Origin: Nitrosomonas oligotropha | GTDB lineage: Bacteria > Pseudomonadota > Gammaproteobacteria > Burkholderiales > Nitrosomonadaceae | DNA length: 42,371 nt | Direction: 5' to 3' | NCBI RefSeq assembly: GCF_009833085.1 | Contig: NZ_QRBZ01000028.1 | Coordinates: 1 to 42,371, forward strand | Shown: positions 27,893 through 36,411 of the stretch, piece by piece | Layout of the letters: each line of letters opens with the position of its first letter | How positions within the stretch are numbered: the first letter of the stretch is position 1 | Notes under the pieces: generated by a model | What the model saw: the letters and a program-made list of their open reading frames with translations, nothing else | Database searches by the model: none | What the model was told of the DNA's origin: nothing | Translations under genes and position numbers: made by a program

Positions 27893-29863
27893 TTATTCTG
27901 ATTTTGGCAATCTGGATAGTTGCTGTTGTAAAAAATTGCTGGTTTGAGTCATGCTGGCAATGGTTGTATCCAATGCGGTAAATTGAGCGCGTATTCGTTT
28001 TTCTGTGTCAGCAAGGCGCTGAGTTAAAGTTTCTCGTTGTGTGCCTATATCTTTGATAGACGAATTTATGCCATCAATGCGGCTGTCAATGAGTTGGCCG
28101 TTCAGCATTCCTCCCACCAATTTATTCAATTTCGCTGCAAAACCATGCGCGAAATCTATATCTCCCCTCGCGCCTGTGCTGCCTCCAGTTATTTTGAGCA
28201 CGAGCCCGCTGCTATCAGCGGCACCGGTTAGAGTTTGACCAGAACCTGTTGCAGTGATGCCATTTATCGTGCCGGCTACGTTTACTCCCGCAGTTTCAAC
28301 GGGTGCGCCGAATAAATCCGATTTGCCATTTCCACCCGTAATCGATACGGTTGAAGCAGAGCCATAACGATCTGAGGTAATAGCTAGATTTCCAGCAGAC
28401 TGACTCACTGTTACTTTGATTCCTGCAGAGGAAATTGCAGATGTGCCATTAATTCTTGATTGAATCTCAGCTGCCAGAGAGGTTGCTGTATAAGTACCGG
28501 CTGCGAGTGTTATATTGGCATTAACGCCATCGATAGTGAGATTCAGCGAATCATTAATCCCCGTATTGATGGTTAATGCTGCTGCAGTGCTGCCTATTGC
28601 GGTACCTTGTGTTGCAATTTGGCTGATATTCAGTGCGTATTTGCCATTGATCGTTTCGGGCTTAGCGCTGGTAAATGAGACGAGGCTGTCGTTGGTTTTT
28701 CCAACAGAGGCAAATAGCGTTGAGATATCTTTGGTTGGATCATTTAGAGCCTTTGATAGCTTGGCTGAATCTAATTTAAGTGTTCCATCTGACTGAAAGG
28801 AAATGCCGGTTTCTGATAGTAAGCTTAAACCACCACCCGCAGTAGTCAATGGATCGGAAATTGCACTACGTATTCGTGATTGAATTGATCTAACTGTTGA
28901 ATCCCCAGTTAAAATTGATGCTTGCTTTGTTGCTGCATCATATTTCGATAGATCAACAATCGTCTTATTTAAATCATTAAAGGATTTTACAAATGATGAC
29001 ACAACATTCTGGATACCCGCTGTATCTCGCGATAAATTTAAGGTCGATGTGGTACCAGGATTTGCCTTTAATAAATTTAATGTGACGCCCTCAATAGCAT
29101 CCGTGATATTGTTTGACGCTTTGCTGATTGAGATACCATCGATAACCAATGTGGCATTGCTAGCAGCCATCGTTTGAGTCAGGTTAGTCGTGCCACCGGT
29201 CGATGCATCATAAACAAGCTGGGAGAGTCCGGCATTATCAGTGTTGTTCCCATCGGTATCAGTCGCAGTTATTTTCAGAGCATTACTTAAACCAGTATCT
29301 TGAGATGCAACAACTAAGCGATTGCCTGTTCCATCATTGACTATACTGGCGGTTACTCCAGCATTGGCTTGATTAATTGCATCACGAATGCCAGATAGCG
29401 ATGAATTGCTTGGGGAAATGACAATAGACTGTGCGGCTTTATCCGGATTGAGCGTAAATGCACCGCTATTGTATGTGCCAAATTGTATCGTTAAAGTGCC
29501 GCTGCCGACCGTAGTACTGGTGTTTGTAAAGTTAGCCGATTTTAATTTTTGAGCTTGAGCGAGTGTTTGGATTTCTACAGAATGACTTCCTGTGACTGCT
29601 GATGATGATGCGCTTGCACTGGCCAATGTTGTATCGGAAAAATTAGCCGTTACGGCGGTAAATCTTGCCGGATCGGACAGTGCCACAAGGTTGCTTTGAA
29701 ATGACGATAATGCTCCCTTCAGGGTACCAAAAGCGGTTAACCGGGTTTGCTGTTTAGCTTCTTTGGCATCGAGAGCGGCAAGTGGCTGGCTTTCCGCCTT
29801 CATTAACTGACTGACTATGCCATTGACATCTAAGCCTGATCCGATTCCTGGAGATGAAAGCAT
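27893..29863 (-). CDS. fliD: Flagellar filament cap protein FliD
   Basis: A 656-residue protein with the FliD N-terminal domain (GIGSGLDVNGIVSQLMKAES, about 1-100), a Thr/Ser/Gly-rich variable central part including flagellin-hook-like repeats, and the C-terminal helical domain (ISSIKDIGTQRETLTQRLADTEKRI-like region near 600-650). Longer than the roughly 470 residues of E. coli FliD because of the expanded central region. FliD caps the filament and folds incoming flagellin. It follows flaG by 28 bases; the ribosome site is weak, so co-translation with flaG is likely. Confidence 0.95.
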   Translation of the reverse strand: MLSSPGIGSGLDVNGIVSQLMKAESQPLAALDAKEAKQQTRLTAFGTLKGALSSFQSNLVALSDPARFTAVTANFSDTTLASASASSSAVTGSHSVEIQTLAQAQKLKSANFTNTSTTVGSGTLTIQFGTYNSGAFTLNPDKAAQSIVISPSNSSLSGIRDAINQANAGVTASIVNDGTGNRLVVASQDTGLSNALKITATDTDGNNTDNAGLSQLVYDASTGGTTNLTQTMAASNATLVIDGISISKASNNITDAIEGVTLNLLKANPGTTSTLNLSRDTAGIQNVVSSFVKSFNDLNKTIVDLSKYDAATKQASILTGDSTVRSIQSRIRSAISDPLTTAGGGLSLLSETGISFQSDGTLKLDSAKLSKALNDPTKDISTLFASVGKTNDSLVSFTSAKPETINGKYALNISQIATQGTAIGSTAAALTINTGINDSLNLTIDGVNANITLAAGTYTATSLAAEIQSRINGTSAISSAGIKVTVSQSAGNLAITSDRYGSASTVSITGGNGKSDLFGAPVETAGVNVAGTINGITATGSGQTLTGAADSSGLVLKITGGSTGARGDIDFAHGFAAKLNKLVGGMLNGQLIDSRIDGINSSIKDIGTQRETLTQRLADTEKRIRAQFTALDTTIASMTQTSNFLQQQLSRLPKSE

Positions 29864-29891
29864 TTCTGAACTCTATTCAATATGATTGTAA

Positions 29892-30263
29892 TTATGCTTT
29901 TCCGTTGAATAGCAATCCTTGGACTTTGTCTAAGGTGCGGGCTATTTCAACAGCTTCTTCTGATGGAATCTGGCGGATGACTTCTTCGGTATGCACATCC
30001 ATTACTTTAATAATTGTTTTCCCAGTATCCTCATCAATTGAGAATCGCAAGTTGTGTGCCAGATTATCCACGGTGCCTTGAATTTTTTGAACAGCTTGTT
30101 TAACTTGATCTTCGGATTTCAGGCTATTATCAACTTTGAGACCTGCGGTTGAAACTGGCGATGCAACTACATCCGCATTAGATACGGATAATTTTCGAGA
30201 TGTCGCTAATGGTGGCGAAGTCGGTGGAAGTGCGCCGATAGTATTTATTTGATTGATAGTCAT
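29892..30263 (-). CDS. flaG: FlaG family flagellar protein
   Basis: A 123-residue protein with a variable N-terminus and the C-terminal FlaG core (LRFSIDEDTGKTIIKVMDVHTEEVIRQIPSEEAVEIARTLDKVQGLLF). FlaG genes usually lie between flagellin and fliD and influence filament length; the mechanism is not settled. AGGAG precedes ATG 30263. It lies just after the fliC terminator, so it is transcribed by read-through or from a promoter I could not identify. Confidence 0.93.
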   Translation of the reverse strand: MTINQINTIGALPPTSPPLATSRKLSVSNADVVASPVSTAGLKVDNSLKSEDQVKQAVQKIQGTVDNLAHNLRFSIDEDTGKTIIKVMDVHTEEVIRQIPSEEAVEIARTLDKVQGLLFNGKA

Positions 30264-30288
30264 GTTGTAACTCCTTAAAGTTGAGAGA

Positions 30289-30317
30289 AACGCGGAATAT
30301 TTCTTGAATTCCGCGTT
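30289..30317 (-). terminator. Terminator hairpin after fliC
   Basis: A perfect 10-bp inverted repeat (AACGCGGAAT at 30289-30298 with ATTCCGCGTT at 30308-30317), 9-base loop. Read on the minus strand, it is followed by TCTCTC, only moderately T-rich. It lies 45 bases after the fliC stop and would limit read-through into flaG-fliD, as is common for very highly expressed flagellin genes. Confidence 0.75.
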
Positions 30318-30361
30318 CTGTCAGCTTTATTTAATACGAAATATCATCTGTTACGATCTGT

Positions 30362-31825
30362 TTAACGTAATAGTGATAAAACGTTATTGGGTAGTGAATT
30401 TGCTTGCGCCAGAATCGCTACACCAGCTTGTTGCAGAATTTGTCCGCGCGTTAGGTTGGCAGATTCTGCGGCAAAGTCAGCATCTTGAATCCGGCTGCGA
30501 GAAGCAGACAAATTTTCTGACGCAGTTTGCAGGTTTGCGATGGTCGAACTGAAACGATTCTGAATTGCACCCAAATCACCGCGTGAGCTATTGATGGCTT
30601 TTAAAGCCTCATCCAATGTTTTAATTGCTGTCTGTGCGTTGGTTCCGGTAGAGATATCCAACGTGGCAACAGAGTTAAAAGAACTGGAAGTAGCACCAAA
30701 TACATCAGCATTTCCACCACTGACAGATATTTGACCACCAGCACTAGCAAGTTCAACAGTACCCGTAGCAATCGTAGAATCGGTTGCTGCACCGCCTGTT
30801 AATGTGGTTGTGGTTGCGCCAGCAACTACATTGGCTGTTTTTGTCGCGCCAGTATTATTAAAGTCCTGGATTCCTATGTCTCTACCATCAGCTGTCGTCA
30901 GTGTGATAACTGATTTGTTGGTCGGGGATGCAAATGAAGCGGTAACACCAGTTAACGATTGCAATCCATTGATAGCAGAAGCTAAACCACTTAGATCCGA
31001 GGTGTCAGTAACCGTGGCGGATACAGTGTTGCCGTTTAAAGCGAAAGATACTGTACCAGCGGAAGCAATACTGCCTAATGTCGCGCTATTGGTGGCCGTT
31101 GCCGTAATACCTATGCTGGAAGCAGAGGCGTTAATGGCAGAAGCTATCGCTTTTGCGTCAGATCCTACTGCGTAACCAATATTGCCTGTGGCTCCTTTGT
31201 TATTGGAAAGCACCAAGGCAGCTTCAACTGTAACGCCATTACCCCCTGAGTTATCGGCGCCAGCCGCAGTTGTTGTATTTACAGCAGTTCCATTGGTAGT
31301 CAGTATATGGCTACCTAATGCAGTGGCGCGTGCATCCGAGATCGAAGAAATATTAATGGTTTGGTTTGCATTGGCGCCAACCTGGAAGCTTTGGTTAAGG
31401 AAAGAGCCATCCAGCAAGTTCAGGCCGTTAAATTGAGTCTGACTGGCCACACGAGTTACCTCAGCACTTAATTGAGCGGCTTCAGCTTGTAGTGAAGCGC
31501 GATCACTGGCACTATTGGTTGCATTGGCGGACTGTACTGCCAGTTCGCGAATACGTTGCAAGTTGTTGCCGATTTCGCCCAATGCACCTTCGGCGGTTTG
31601 CGACAGAGAGATGCCATCGTTCGCATTACGTACAGCCTGATTTAAGCCGCGAATTTGTGAGGTCATCCGTTCCGAAATCGCCAAACCTGCAGCATCGTCT
31701 TTGGCGCTATTGATACGTAAACCAGATGATAAACGTGTCAATGATGTATTTAGCGCGGTTTGTGAAGTATTTAAATTACGTTGTGCATTTAATGAGGCTA
31801 CATTAGAGTTAATGATTTGTGGCAT
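30362..31825 (-). CDS. fliC: Flagellin
   Basis: The filament subunit, 487 residues. The conserved N-terminal D0/D1 (INSNVASLNAQRNLN, LSSGLRINSAKDDAAGLAIS) and C-terminal D1/D0 (NRFSSTIANLQTASENLSAS, ending NNVLSLLR) flank a variable, Thr/Ala/Gly-rich surface domain (about 175-390). AAGGAG precedes ATG 31825. A sigma-28 promoter lies 100 bases upstream and a terminator follows the gene. It is the only flagellin gene in the window. Confidence 0.97.
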   Translation of the reverse strand: MPQIINSNVASLNAQRNLNTSQTALNTSLTRLSSGLRINSAKDDAAGLAISERMTSQIRGLNQAVRNANDGISLSQTAEGALGEIGNNLQRIRELAVQSANATNSASDRASLQAEAAQLSAEVTRVASQTQFNGLNLLDGSFLNQSFQVGANANQTINISSISDARATALGSHILTTNGTAVNTTTAAGADNSGGNGVTVEAALVLSNNKGATGNIGYAVGSDAKAIASAINASASSIGITATATNSATLGSIASAGTVSFALNGNTVSATVTDTSDLSGLASAINGLQSLTGVTASFASPTNKSVITLTTADGRDIGIQDFNNTGATKTANVVAGATTTTLTGGAATDSTIATGTVELASAGGQISVSGGNADVFGATSSSFNSVATLDISTGTNAQTAIKTLDEALKAINSSRGDLGAIQNRFSSTIANLQTASENLSASRSRIQDADFAAESANLTRGQILQQAGVAILAQANSLPNNVLSLLR

Positions 31826-32128
31826 TTGGGTTCTCCTTTTTGATAACTATTTGTTTTGGCATAATTGCCATTTACGACGTTGGCTGCCCTGCAATCCAAG
31901 AGGGTGTGTAACCACCGTTGATGCAGTTATCGGAAATCATTTTGAAAAGTTTAGGATTTTACTTTCATGGTTTTTGTCCAATCGATTGGTTAATATGAGC
32001 TATTCATGGTATAAAACGATTTTCTCTCGTAAAATTATCTTGTAAAATTGGGAATATATTCAGTCGGTTAATTTGACAAGTTAAGAGAAGTTATATGCTA
32101 TATCGACTTCAACCGGTAATATGCTGAG
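31826..32128. other. Divergent control region between fliC and the hybrid kinase gene
   Basis: No gene is seen in these 303 bases. It holds the sigma-28 promoter of fliC (minus strand, 31927-31953) and its 95-base leader with a small hairpin (TGGCA 31857-31861 with TGCCA 31866-31870). The right half is AT-rich and must carry the plus-strand promoter of the two-component genes. A TAAA about 32042 followed by GTCGGTTA has 16 rather than 15 bases between boxes and is not a convincing sigma-28 site. Confidence 0.6.
31927..31953 (-). promoter_or_regulatory. Sigma-28 (FliA) promoter of fliC
   Basis: On the minus strand: TAAA, 15 bases, TCCGATAA (consensus TAAA-N15-GCCGATAA; 4/4 and 7/8 matches). 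The -35 extension CTTT also matches the TAAAGTTT form at all but one base. It lies 101 bases before the fliC ATG. Flagellin is the classic sigma-28 target. Confidence 0.88.
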
Positions 32129-33700
32129 ATGATTAATGAAGAGAAACTGAACATACTGATGGTCGAAGATTCCGAGAAGGATATCGATCGGGTGTTGCAA
32201 ATACTTTCGCAAGGCGGTTTTAAGACCGACTGCCTGTGTGTCAGTACGGCTGAAGCTTTGCACGATGCCCTGATGACCCGGGACTGGAATGTGGTGCTAT
32301 CGGATTACGATTTACCTCGACTGAGTGCTCAGGAAGTTTTGCAAGTCATAAAGAGCAAAGCGCTCGATATCCCGCTGATTATCATATCCAGTCACGTAGG
32401 CGAGGAAGCAGCCGAACATATCATGGCCTTGGGTGCTTATGACTTCATGATGAAATCAAATCTGGCCCGATTGGTACCGGCAATCCGGCGCAGCTTGCAT
32501 GAAGTTGAAAATTATCAGCGTTTCATCACCACACAGACTGCGTTACAAAAGAGCGAAGCACTTTTTCAAGTGATTACCTCCAATCTTCCCGGCGTGGTGT
32601 TTCAATTTTTATTATCGGGTAATCATCAAGCAAGCTTTCCATATGTAAGCGATGCCAGTGAGACATTATTGGGATTGCCGCCCCAGATGCTGATGGATAG
32701 ACCGGAGCTGTTTCCGGAATTGATCTTGCAGGAAGACAAAAAAACTTATCAGCAGTTAATGATTACCTCTGCGGAGCAGCTATCAACCTGGAACTGGGAA
32801 GGCTGTATTCAGGTGAAAGGTGATAGTGATATCAAATGGATCAGCCTGCGGGCGACACCCAGAAGAGTGGCGGATAATGCAACACTCTGGGATGGCATCA
32901 TGATCAACATTACGCGCAATAAGCTGGCGGAAAGAGAAATCGCGCGCTCCCGGGAACAATTGGCGGAGTTATCGTCTTATTTGCAAAGAGTCAAGGAACA
33001 AGAGCGTGCGCGAATTGCACGCGAAATTCATGACGATATCGGTGGCACATTAACCGCCATTAAATGCGAGTTGTTTCCCTGTATGGACTCAACGGCCAGA
33101 ACGCAGGAATTCTATCAACAGAAAGCAAAATCGGTCGAATCGCTTGTCGATCGGGTGATTGATAGCACCCGGCGGATTTCTCTTGATTTGCGTCCGGGTA
33201 TTCTGGATTGCGGCATCGTGGCGGCTGTTCAATGGCAAGCAAAAGAATTCAGTGACCGGAACGGCATTGCCTGTAAAGTTTCGTGTGAAGATGAGGAAAT
33301 ATCGCTAGACTCGGATTTGGCGATAGCGATTTTCCGTGTTTTCCAGGAAACGCTGACGAATATTTCCAAGCATGCCAATGCTACCCGTATACAAGTGAAG
33401 CTCATCGAGTTAGAAGGATTGGTTTTGCTTGAAGTGATCGATAATGGCCGTGGTATTACCAATATCGATATGGAAAAGCAGGATTCATTCGGAATACGAG
33501 GCATGCGCGAACGTTGTCAGCAATTGAAGGGCAATTTTCATATATCTGGAGACATGGGGAAAGGAACGAAAGTGACTATCCTCATACCGACAGGTAACCC
33601 GGAAAACCAGCCTGGACATGTGAATGGGCTGGAGAGTGAATTGGAACGGCCGGTGCAGCTGGAAGCAATGAAGAAGAAAAAGAAGGTTTCTCGGCTCTAG
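32129..33700 (+). CDS. Hybrid sensor histidine kinase (REC-PAS-HisKA_3-HATPase)
   Basis: A 523-residue soluble protein without membrane segments. Order: an N-terminal receiver domain (about 8-125, probable phosphoacceptor D59 in VVLSDYDLPR), a PAS-like domain (about 150-270), a NarX-type dimerisation/phosphoacceptor helix with His301 (RIAREIHDDIGGTLTAIK), and a HATPase domain (N box HANATRIQV, G box DNGRGI, then SFGIRGMRERCQQL). A receiver at the N-terminus means it is likely itself controlled by phosphorylation. The next gene, 15 bases downstream, encodes a NarL-type regulator, its probable partner. Signal unknown. Position opposite fliC suggests a motility or c-di-GMP role (inference). Confidence 0.9.
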   Translation: MINEEKLNILMVEDSEKDIDRVLQILSQGGFKTDCLCVSTAEALHDALMTRDWNVVLSDYDLPRLSAQEVLQVIKSKALDIPLIIISSHVGEEAAEHIMALGAYDFMMKSNLARLVPAIRRSLHEVENYQRFITTQTALQKSEALFQVITSNLPGVVFQFLLSGNHQASFPYVSDASETLLGLPPQMLMDRPELFPELILQEDKKTYQQLMITSAEQLSTWNWEGCIQVKGDSDIKWISLRATPRRVADNATLWDGIMINITRNKLAEREIARSREQLAELSSYLQRVKEQERARIAREIHDDIGGTLTAIKCELFPCMDSTARTQEFYQQKAKSVESLVDRVIDSTRRISLDLRPGILDCGIVAAVQWQAKEFSDRNGIACKVSCEDEEISLDSDLAIAIFRVFQETLTNISKHANATRIQVKLIELEGLVLLEVIDNGRGITNIDMEKQDSFGIRGMRERCQQLKGNFHISGDMGKGTKVTILIPTGNPENQPGHVNGLESELERPVQLEAMKKKKKVSRL

Positions 33701-33715
33701 GAGCCGGAGGTATTC

Positions 33716-34348
33716 ATGATAAGTGTGATGATTGCTGATGATCATGCAATTGTTCGTCAAGGTCTGAAGCAGATACTGAGCGAAACCGATGACATCAAAG
33801 TAACCGGTGAAGCAGAGACGGGATTCCAAGCAATCAAAATTGCACGACAGCAGGATTTCGATGTCATGCTACTGGATATTTCCTTACCGGACAGAAACGG
33901 TATTGAAATTTTGAAGCAAATCAAGAAAGACAGGCCAAGCCTGGCCGTTCTCATGCTCAGTATGCATAACGAACACGAATTTGCGATTCGCGCACTGAAA
34001 GCGGGCGCATCCGGTTATCTCAATAAACAAAGCGCACCCGCTCAATTGGTAGTGGCAATCCGCCAAGTAGCCGCCGGTGATAAGTACGTGAGCCCGGTGG
34101 TGGCGCAAGAACTCGCGAATATTATCAACACGGATGTCGATAAACCCCTTCACACCACATTATCCGACCGGGAATATCAAACTTTGTGTTTTATTGCTGC
34201 AGGCAAGACATTGTCGGAGATATCGGCCGAGATGTTCCTGAGCCCCAAGACAGTTAGCGTGTATCGAGCCCGTTTGCTGGAAAAACTCAAGCTAACTAAT
34301 AATTCCGAGCTCATACGCTATGCGATTAAAAATAGATTGGTCGACTGA
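33716..34348 (+). CDS. NarL/FixJ-type response regulator
   Basis: A 210-residue regulator: receiver domain (about 1-118) with acidic pocket D8/D9, phosphoacceptor D54 in MLLDISLPDRNG and Lys in YLNKQS, then a LuxR-type helix-turn-helix (about 145-205; LSDREYQTLCFIAAGKTLSE, LSPKTVSVYRARLLEKL). GGAGG lies 6 bases before ATG 33716. It forms a pair with the preceding kinase. Its targets are not visible; candidates are the adjacent diguanylate cyclase genes or fliC. Confidence 0.93.
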   Translation: MISVMIADDHAIVRQGLKQILSETDDIKVTGEAETGFQAIKIARQQDFDVMLLDISLPDRNGIEILKQIKKDRPSLAVLMLSMHNEHEFAIRALKAGASGYLNKQSAPAQLVVAIRQVAAGDKYVSPVVAQELANIINTDVDKPLHTTLSDREYQTLCFIAAGKTLSEISAEMFLSPKTVSVYRARLLEKLKLTNNSELIRYAIKNRLVD

Positions 34349-34414
34349 TTTTTCATTGTTGTCGCGGGAAGTTAATTTTTAATCCATTTTTCCGGTTTTC
34401 TCATCGGACCATGA

Positions 34415-34441
34415 TTAAGATTTGTGCGGCTTGGCCGATAC
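34415..34441 (+). promoter_or_regulatory. Sigma-28 promoter candidate before the first diguanylate cyclase
   Basis: TTAA, 15 bases, GCCGATAC (3/4 and 7/8 against TAAA-N15-GCCGATAA). The -35 extension reads TTAAGATT. It lies 52 bases before ATG 34494, a usual leader length. Confidence 0.65.
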
Positions 34442-34493
34442 TTTTGAACTCTATGAACTGCTGCTAATACAGTAATAAATTCTGGCCAATTTT

Positions 34494-36197
34494 ATGAAGC
34501 AACTAAAAGACTCCAACCCAACCATCATAGCGCGTGAAACGCTGCGGCAGCTTGCAACGCTTAGAATTCCGCCGACCCCTGACAATTATCATAAATTGTA
34601 TAACCAGATTTCAGGTAATCCGGAAGAAAATACCAATTCAGCAATTGCCGGTGCAGCAAGTCTCGAACCGTCAACCGAGAATACAACTATTGGTACCGTT
34701 CCAGGCTGGGGAGAAACAATAGAGACGCTGTTGAGACAACTGGAAAGCAAGCATGGCACGTTGACAACCGCGAAGAAAAAAGAAGGGGTGAACCGGGTTC
34801 TGACCAAGTTTTCGAAAGATTCAAAACAGTTGCACAATAAGCTGAAGGCGCTGATCGATTCGTGGGGCGCTTTGGCTGCTGCGGCTCAAGAGTCAAGTGC
34901 TGCGATTGAAGTTGAAGATGCGATTGCACAAACCGGCGCGGATCAGGAAGCCGCGAAACCCAAGCAAGTCGCCGTGGAGTCCAACCATTCAGTCAGTCAT
35001 TTCACTGATCAGTTGCTGGAGCTGCTGGCTCAAGTGCTAGAACAAGTGGTTGCCGCAAAAGTAGATGATACTGCGCTGGAGGATGAAGCCAAAGCGCTGG
35101 CTCGTCAAGTCCGCAAGATTGAAGAGATGGCGGAAATGGAGCAGTTTTCCGCGGAGTTCAAGCAATTCTGCCGGCGGTTTGATAAGCATGGTGAGAGTGG
35201 CCGGAAATTGCAGCAAGGATTGCTCAAACTGCTCAATATGCTGATGAAGAGTACGGGTGAATTGCTGGCCGAAGACCAATGGGTCGGCGCGCAGATCAAT
35301 AAACTACGCGAAACGATATCCAGACCGCTGGATTTTCAGGTCATCGAGCAAGCAGAGCATTATCTGGAAGAAATCACTCAGCGGCAGGAAATTATCCGGC
35401 GTAACTTGAGTGAAGCCAAGCTGACACTGAAGAAGATGGTGACTTCACTGATCACCAATATTGAAGAACTCAGCGATACGACGGGCGAGTATCAGGAAAA
35501 GCTTGAACAATATTCCGAGATAATCAGCAAAACGGATGATATAAAAGAGCTGAATCAACTGCTGGTGCAGATCATGGAAGAAACCAAGCAGATGCAAAAA
35601 AGCGCGCTCAACTACCGTAATGATTTTCTGGCGGCGCGTGCCGAAGTGAGTCTGGCGCAGGATAAAATCAATCAACTCGAAACCGAGTTGCAGGAAATGG
35701 GTGAAAAAGTTCATGAAGACCATTTGACCGGAATACTGAACCGGCGTGGCTTGGATAATGCTTTTGAGCGGGAGACTTCCCGTTCAATACGCCATAAGAC
35801 GCCATTGTGTTTTGCGTTGCTCGATATTGATAATTTCAAACTGCTGAATGACACGCATGGTCACAAAGTGGGGGATGATGCCCTGGTTTATCTGGTTGAG
35901 TCCGTTAAGGATACGACACGTCCCGAAGATGTCGTATCACGCTATGGCGGTGAAGAGTTCGTGATTTTGCTGCCGAACACTAGTCTTGAAGAGGCGGTTC
36001 AGATTCTATCCAGAATCCGGCGCAACTTAACCAAGAAGTTCTTCCTGCACGAGAATAAGCGCTTACTCATAACTTTTAGCGCTGGTGTCGCACAGTTACA
36101 AGCGGACGAATCTCAGGAAAGTGTTTTCAAGCGAGCCGATGAAGCTTTATATCGTGCAAAAAAAGGTGGTAAGAATCAAATCATCATCGCTGATTAG
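34494..36197 (+). CDS. Diguanylate cyclase with long helical sensory region
   Basis: A 567-residue protein that makes c-di-GMP from two GTP. The C-terminal GGDEF domain (about 405-567) has an intact active site GGEEF (485-489) and an inhibitory I-site RxxD (RPED, 476-479) five residues before it, so product feedback is expected. The first 400 residues are mainly helical with coiled-coil stretches (for example 290-400), no membrane segments and no recognised sensor domain. It is preceded by a sigma-28-like promoter. Its linker and GGDEF resemble those of the next gene, which suggests a duplication. Confidence 0.92.
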   Translation: MKQLKDSNPTIIARETLRQLATLRIPPTPDNYHKLYNQISGNPEENTNSAIAGAASLEPSTENTTIGTVPGWGETIETLLRQLESKHGTLTTAKKKEGVNRVLTKFSKDSKQLHNKLKALIDSWGALAAAAQESSAAIEVEDAIAQTGADQEAAKPKQVAVESNHSVSHFTDQLLELLAQVLEQVVAAKVDDTALEDEAKALARQVRKIEEMAEMEQFSAEFKQFCRRFDKHGESGRKLQQGLLKLLNMLMKSTGELLAEDQWVGAQINKLRETISRPLDFQVIEQAEHYLEEITQRQEIIRRNLSEAKLTLKKMVTSLITNIEELSDTTGEYQEKLEQYSEIISKTDDIKELNQLLVQIMEETKQMQKSALNYRNDFLAARAEVSLAQDKINQLETELQEMGEKVHEDHLTGILNRRGLDNAFERETSRSIRHKTPLCFALLDIDNFKLLNDTHGHKVGDDALVYLVESVKDTTRPEDVVSRYGGEEFVILLPNTSLEEAVQILSRIRRNLTKKFFLHENKRLLITFSAGVAQLQADESQESVFKRADEALYRAKKGGKNQIIIAD

Positions 36198-36217
36198 TTT
36201 TGTAATATTCTGTTAGT

Positions 36218-36244
36218 TAAAGTATTTATGCTTTCTGTCGGTAA
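36218..36244 (+). promoter_or_regulatory. Sigma-28 promoter candidate before the second diguanylate cyclase
   Basis: TAAA, 15 bases, GTCGGTAA (4/4 and 6/8 against the FliA consensus); the -35 reads TAAAGTAT, one base off TAAAGTTT. The leader to ATG 36412 would be about 160 bases and contains a 21-codon open frame at 36310-36375. Confidence 0.6.
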
Positions 36245-36411
36245 ATAGCACCGATTTCCCTTTTTATTCATTCAATCCATTCGCGAACCGCTCTGTTAAC
36301 GTTGTTGACATGGCAGTCTATACCGGAATGGGTTCTCCTTCGCAATCCAACGAATTACCTCCCGAACTGGCGTAGTCTGGCACTTAATGATGTCCATTGA
36401 GGAGGATAGCC

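Noticed and set aside
31182..31436. An 84-codon plus-strand frame opposite fliC
   Set aside because: It is an antisense shadow of the Thr/Ala/Gly-rich variable domain of flagellin, which gives long stop-free frames on the other strand.
31857..31870. TGGCA...TTGCC in the fliC leader as a sigma-54 promoter
   Set aside because: GG and GC are 7 bases apart rather than 10; it is better explained as a small hairpin (TGGCA-TAAT-TGCCA).
32042..32076. A sigma-28-like site upstream of the hybrid kinase gene
   Set aside because: TAAA and GTCGGTTA are separated by 16 bases, and the -10 element matches poorly; the five accepted sites all have exactly 15.
36245..36411. A c-di-GMP riboswitch in the leader of the short diguanylate cyclase
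   Set aside because: I could not find the conserved GEMM core or its two helices; only a short open frame and an ordinary ribosome site are seen.
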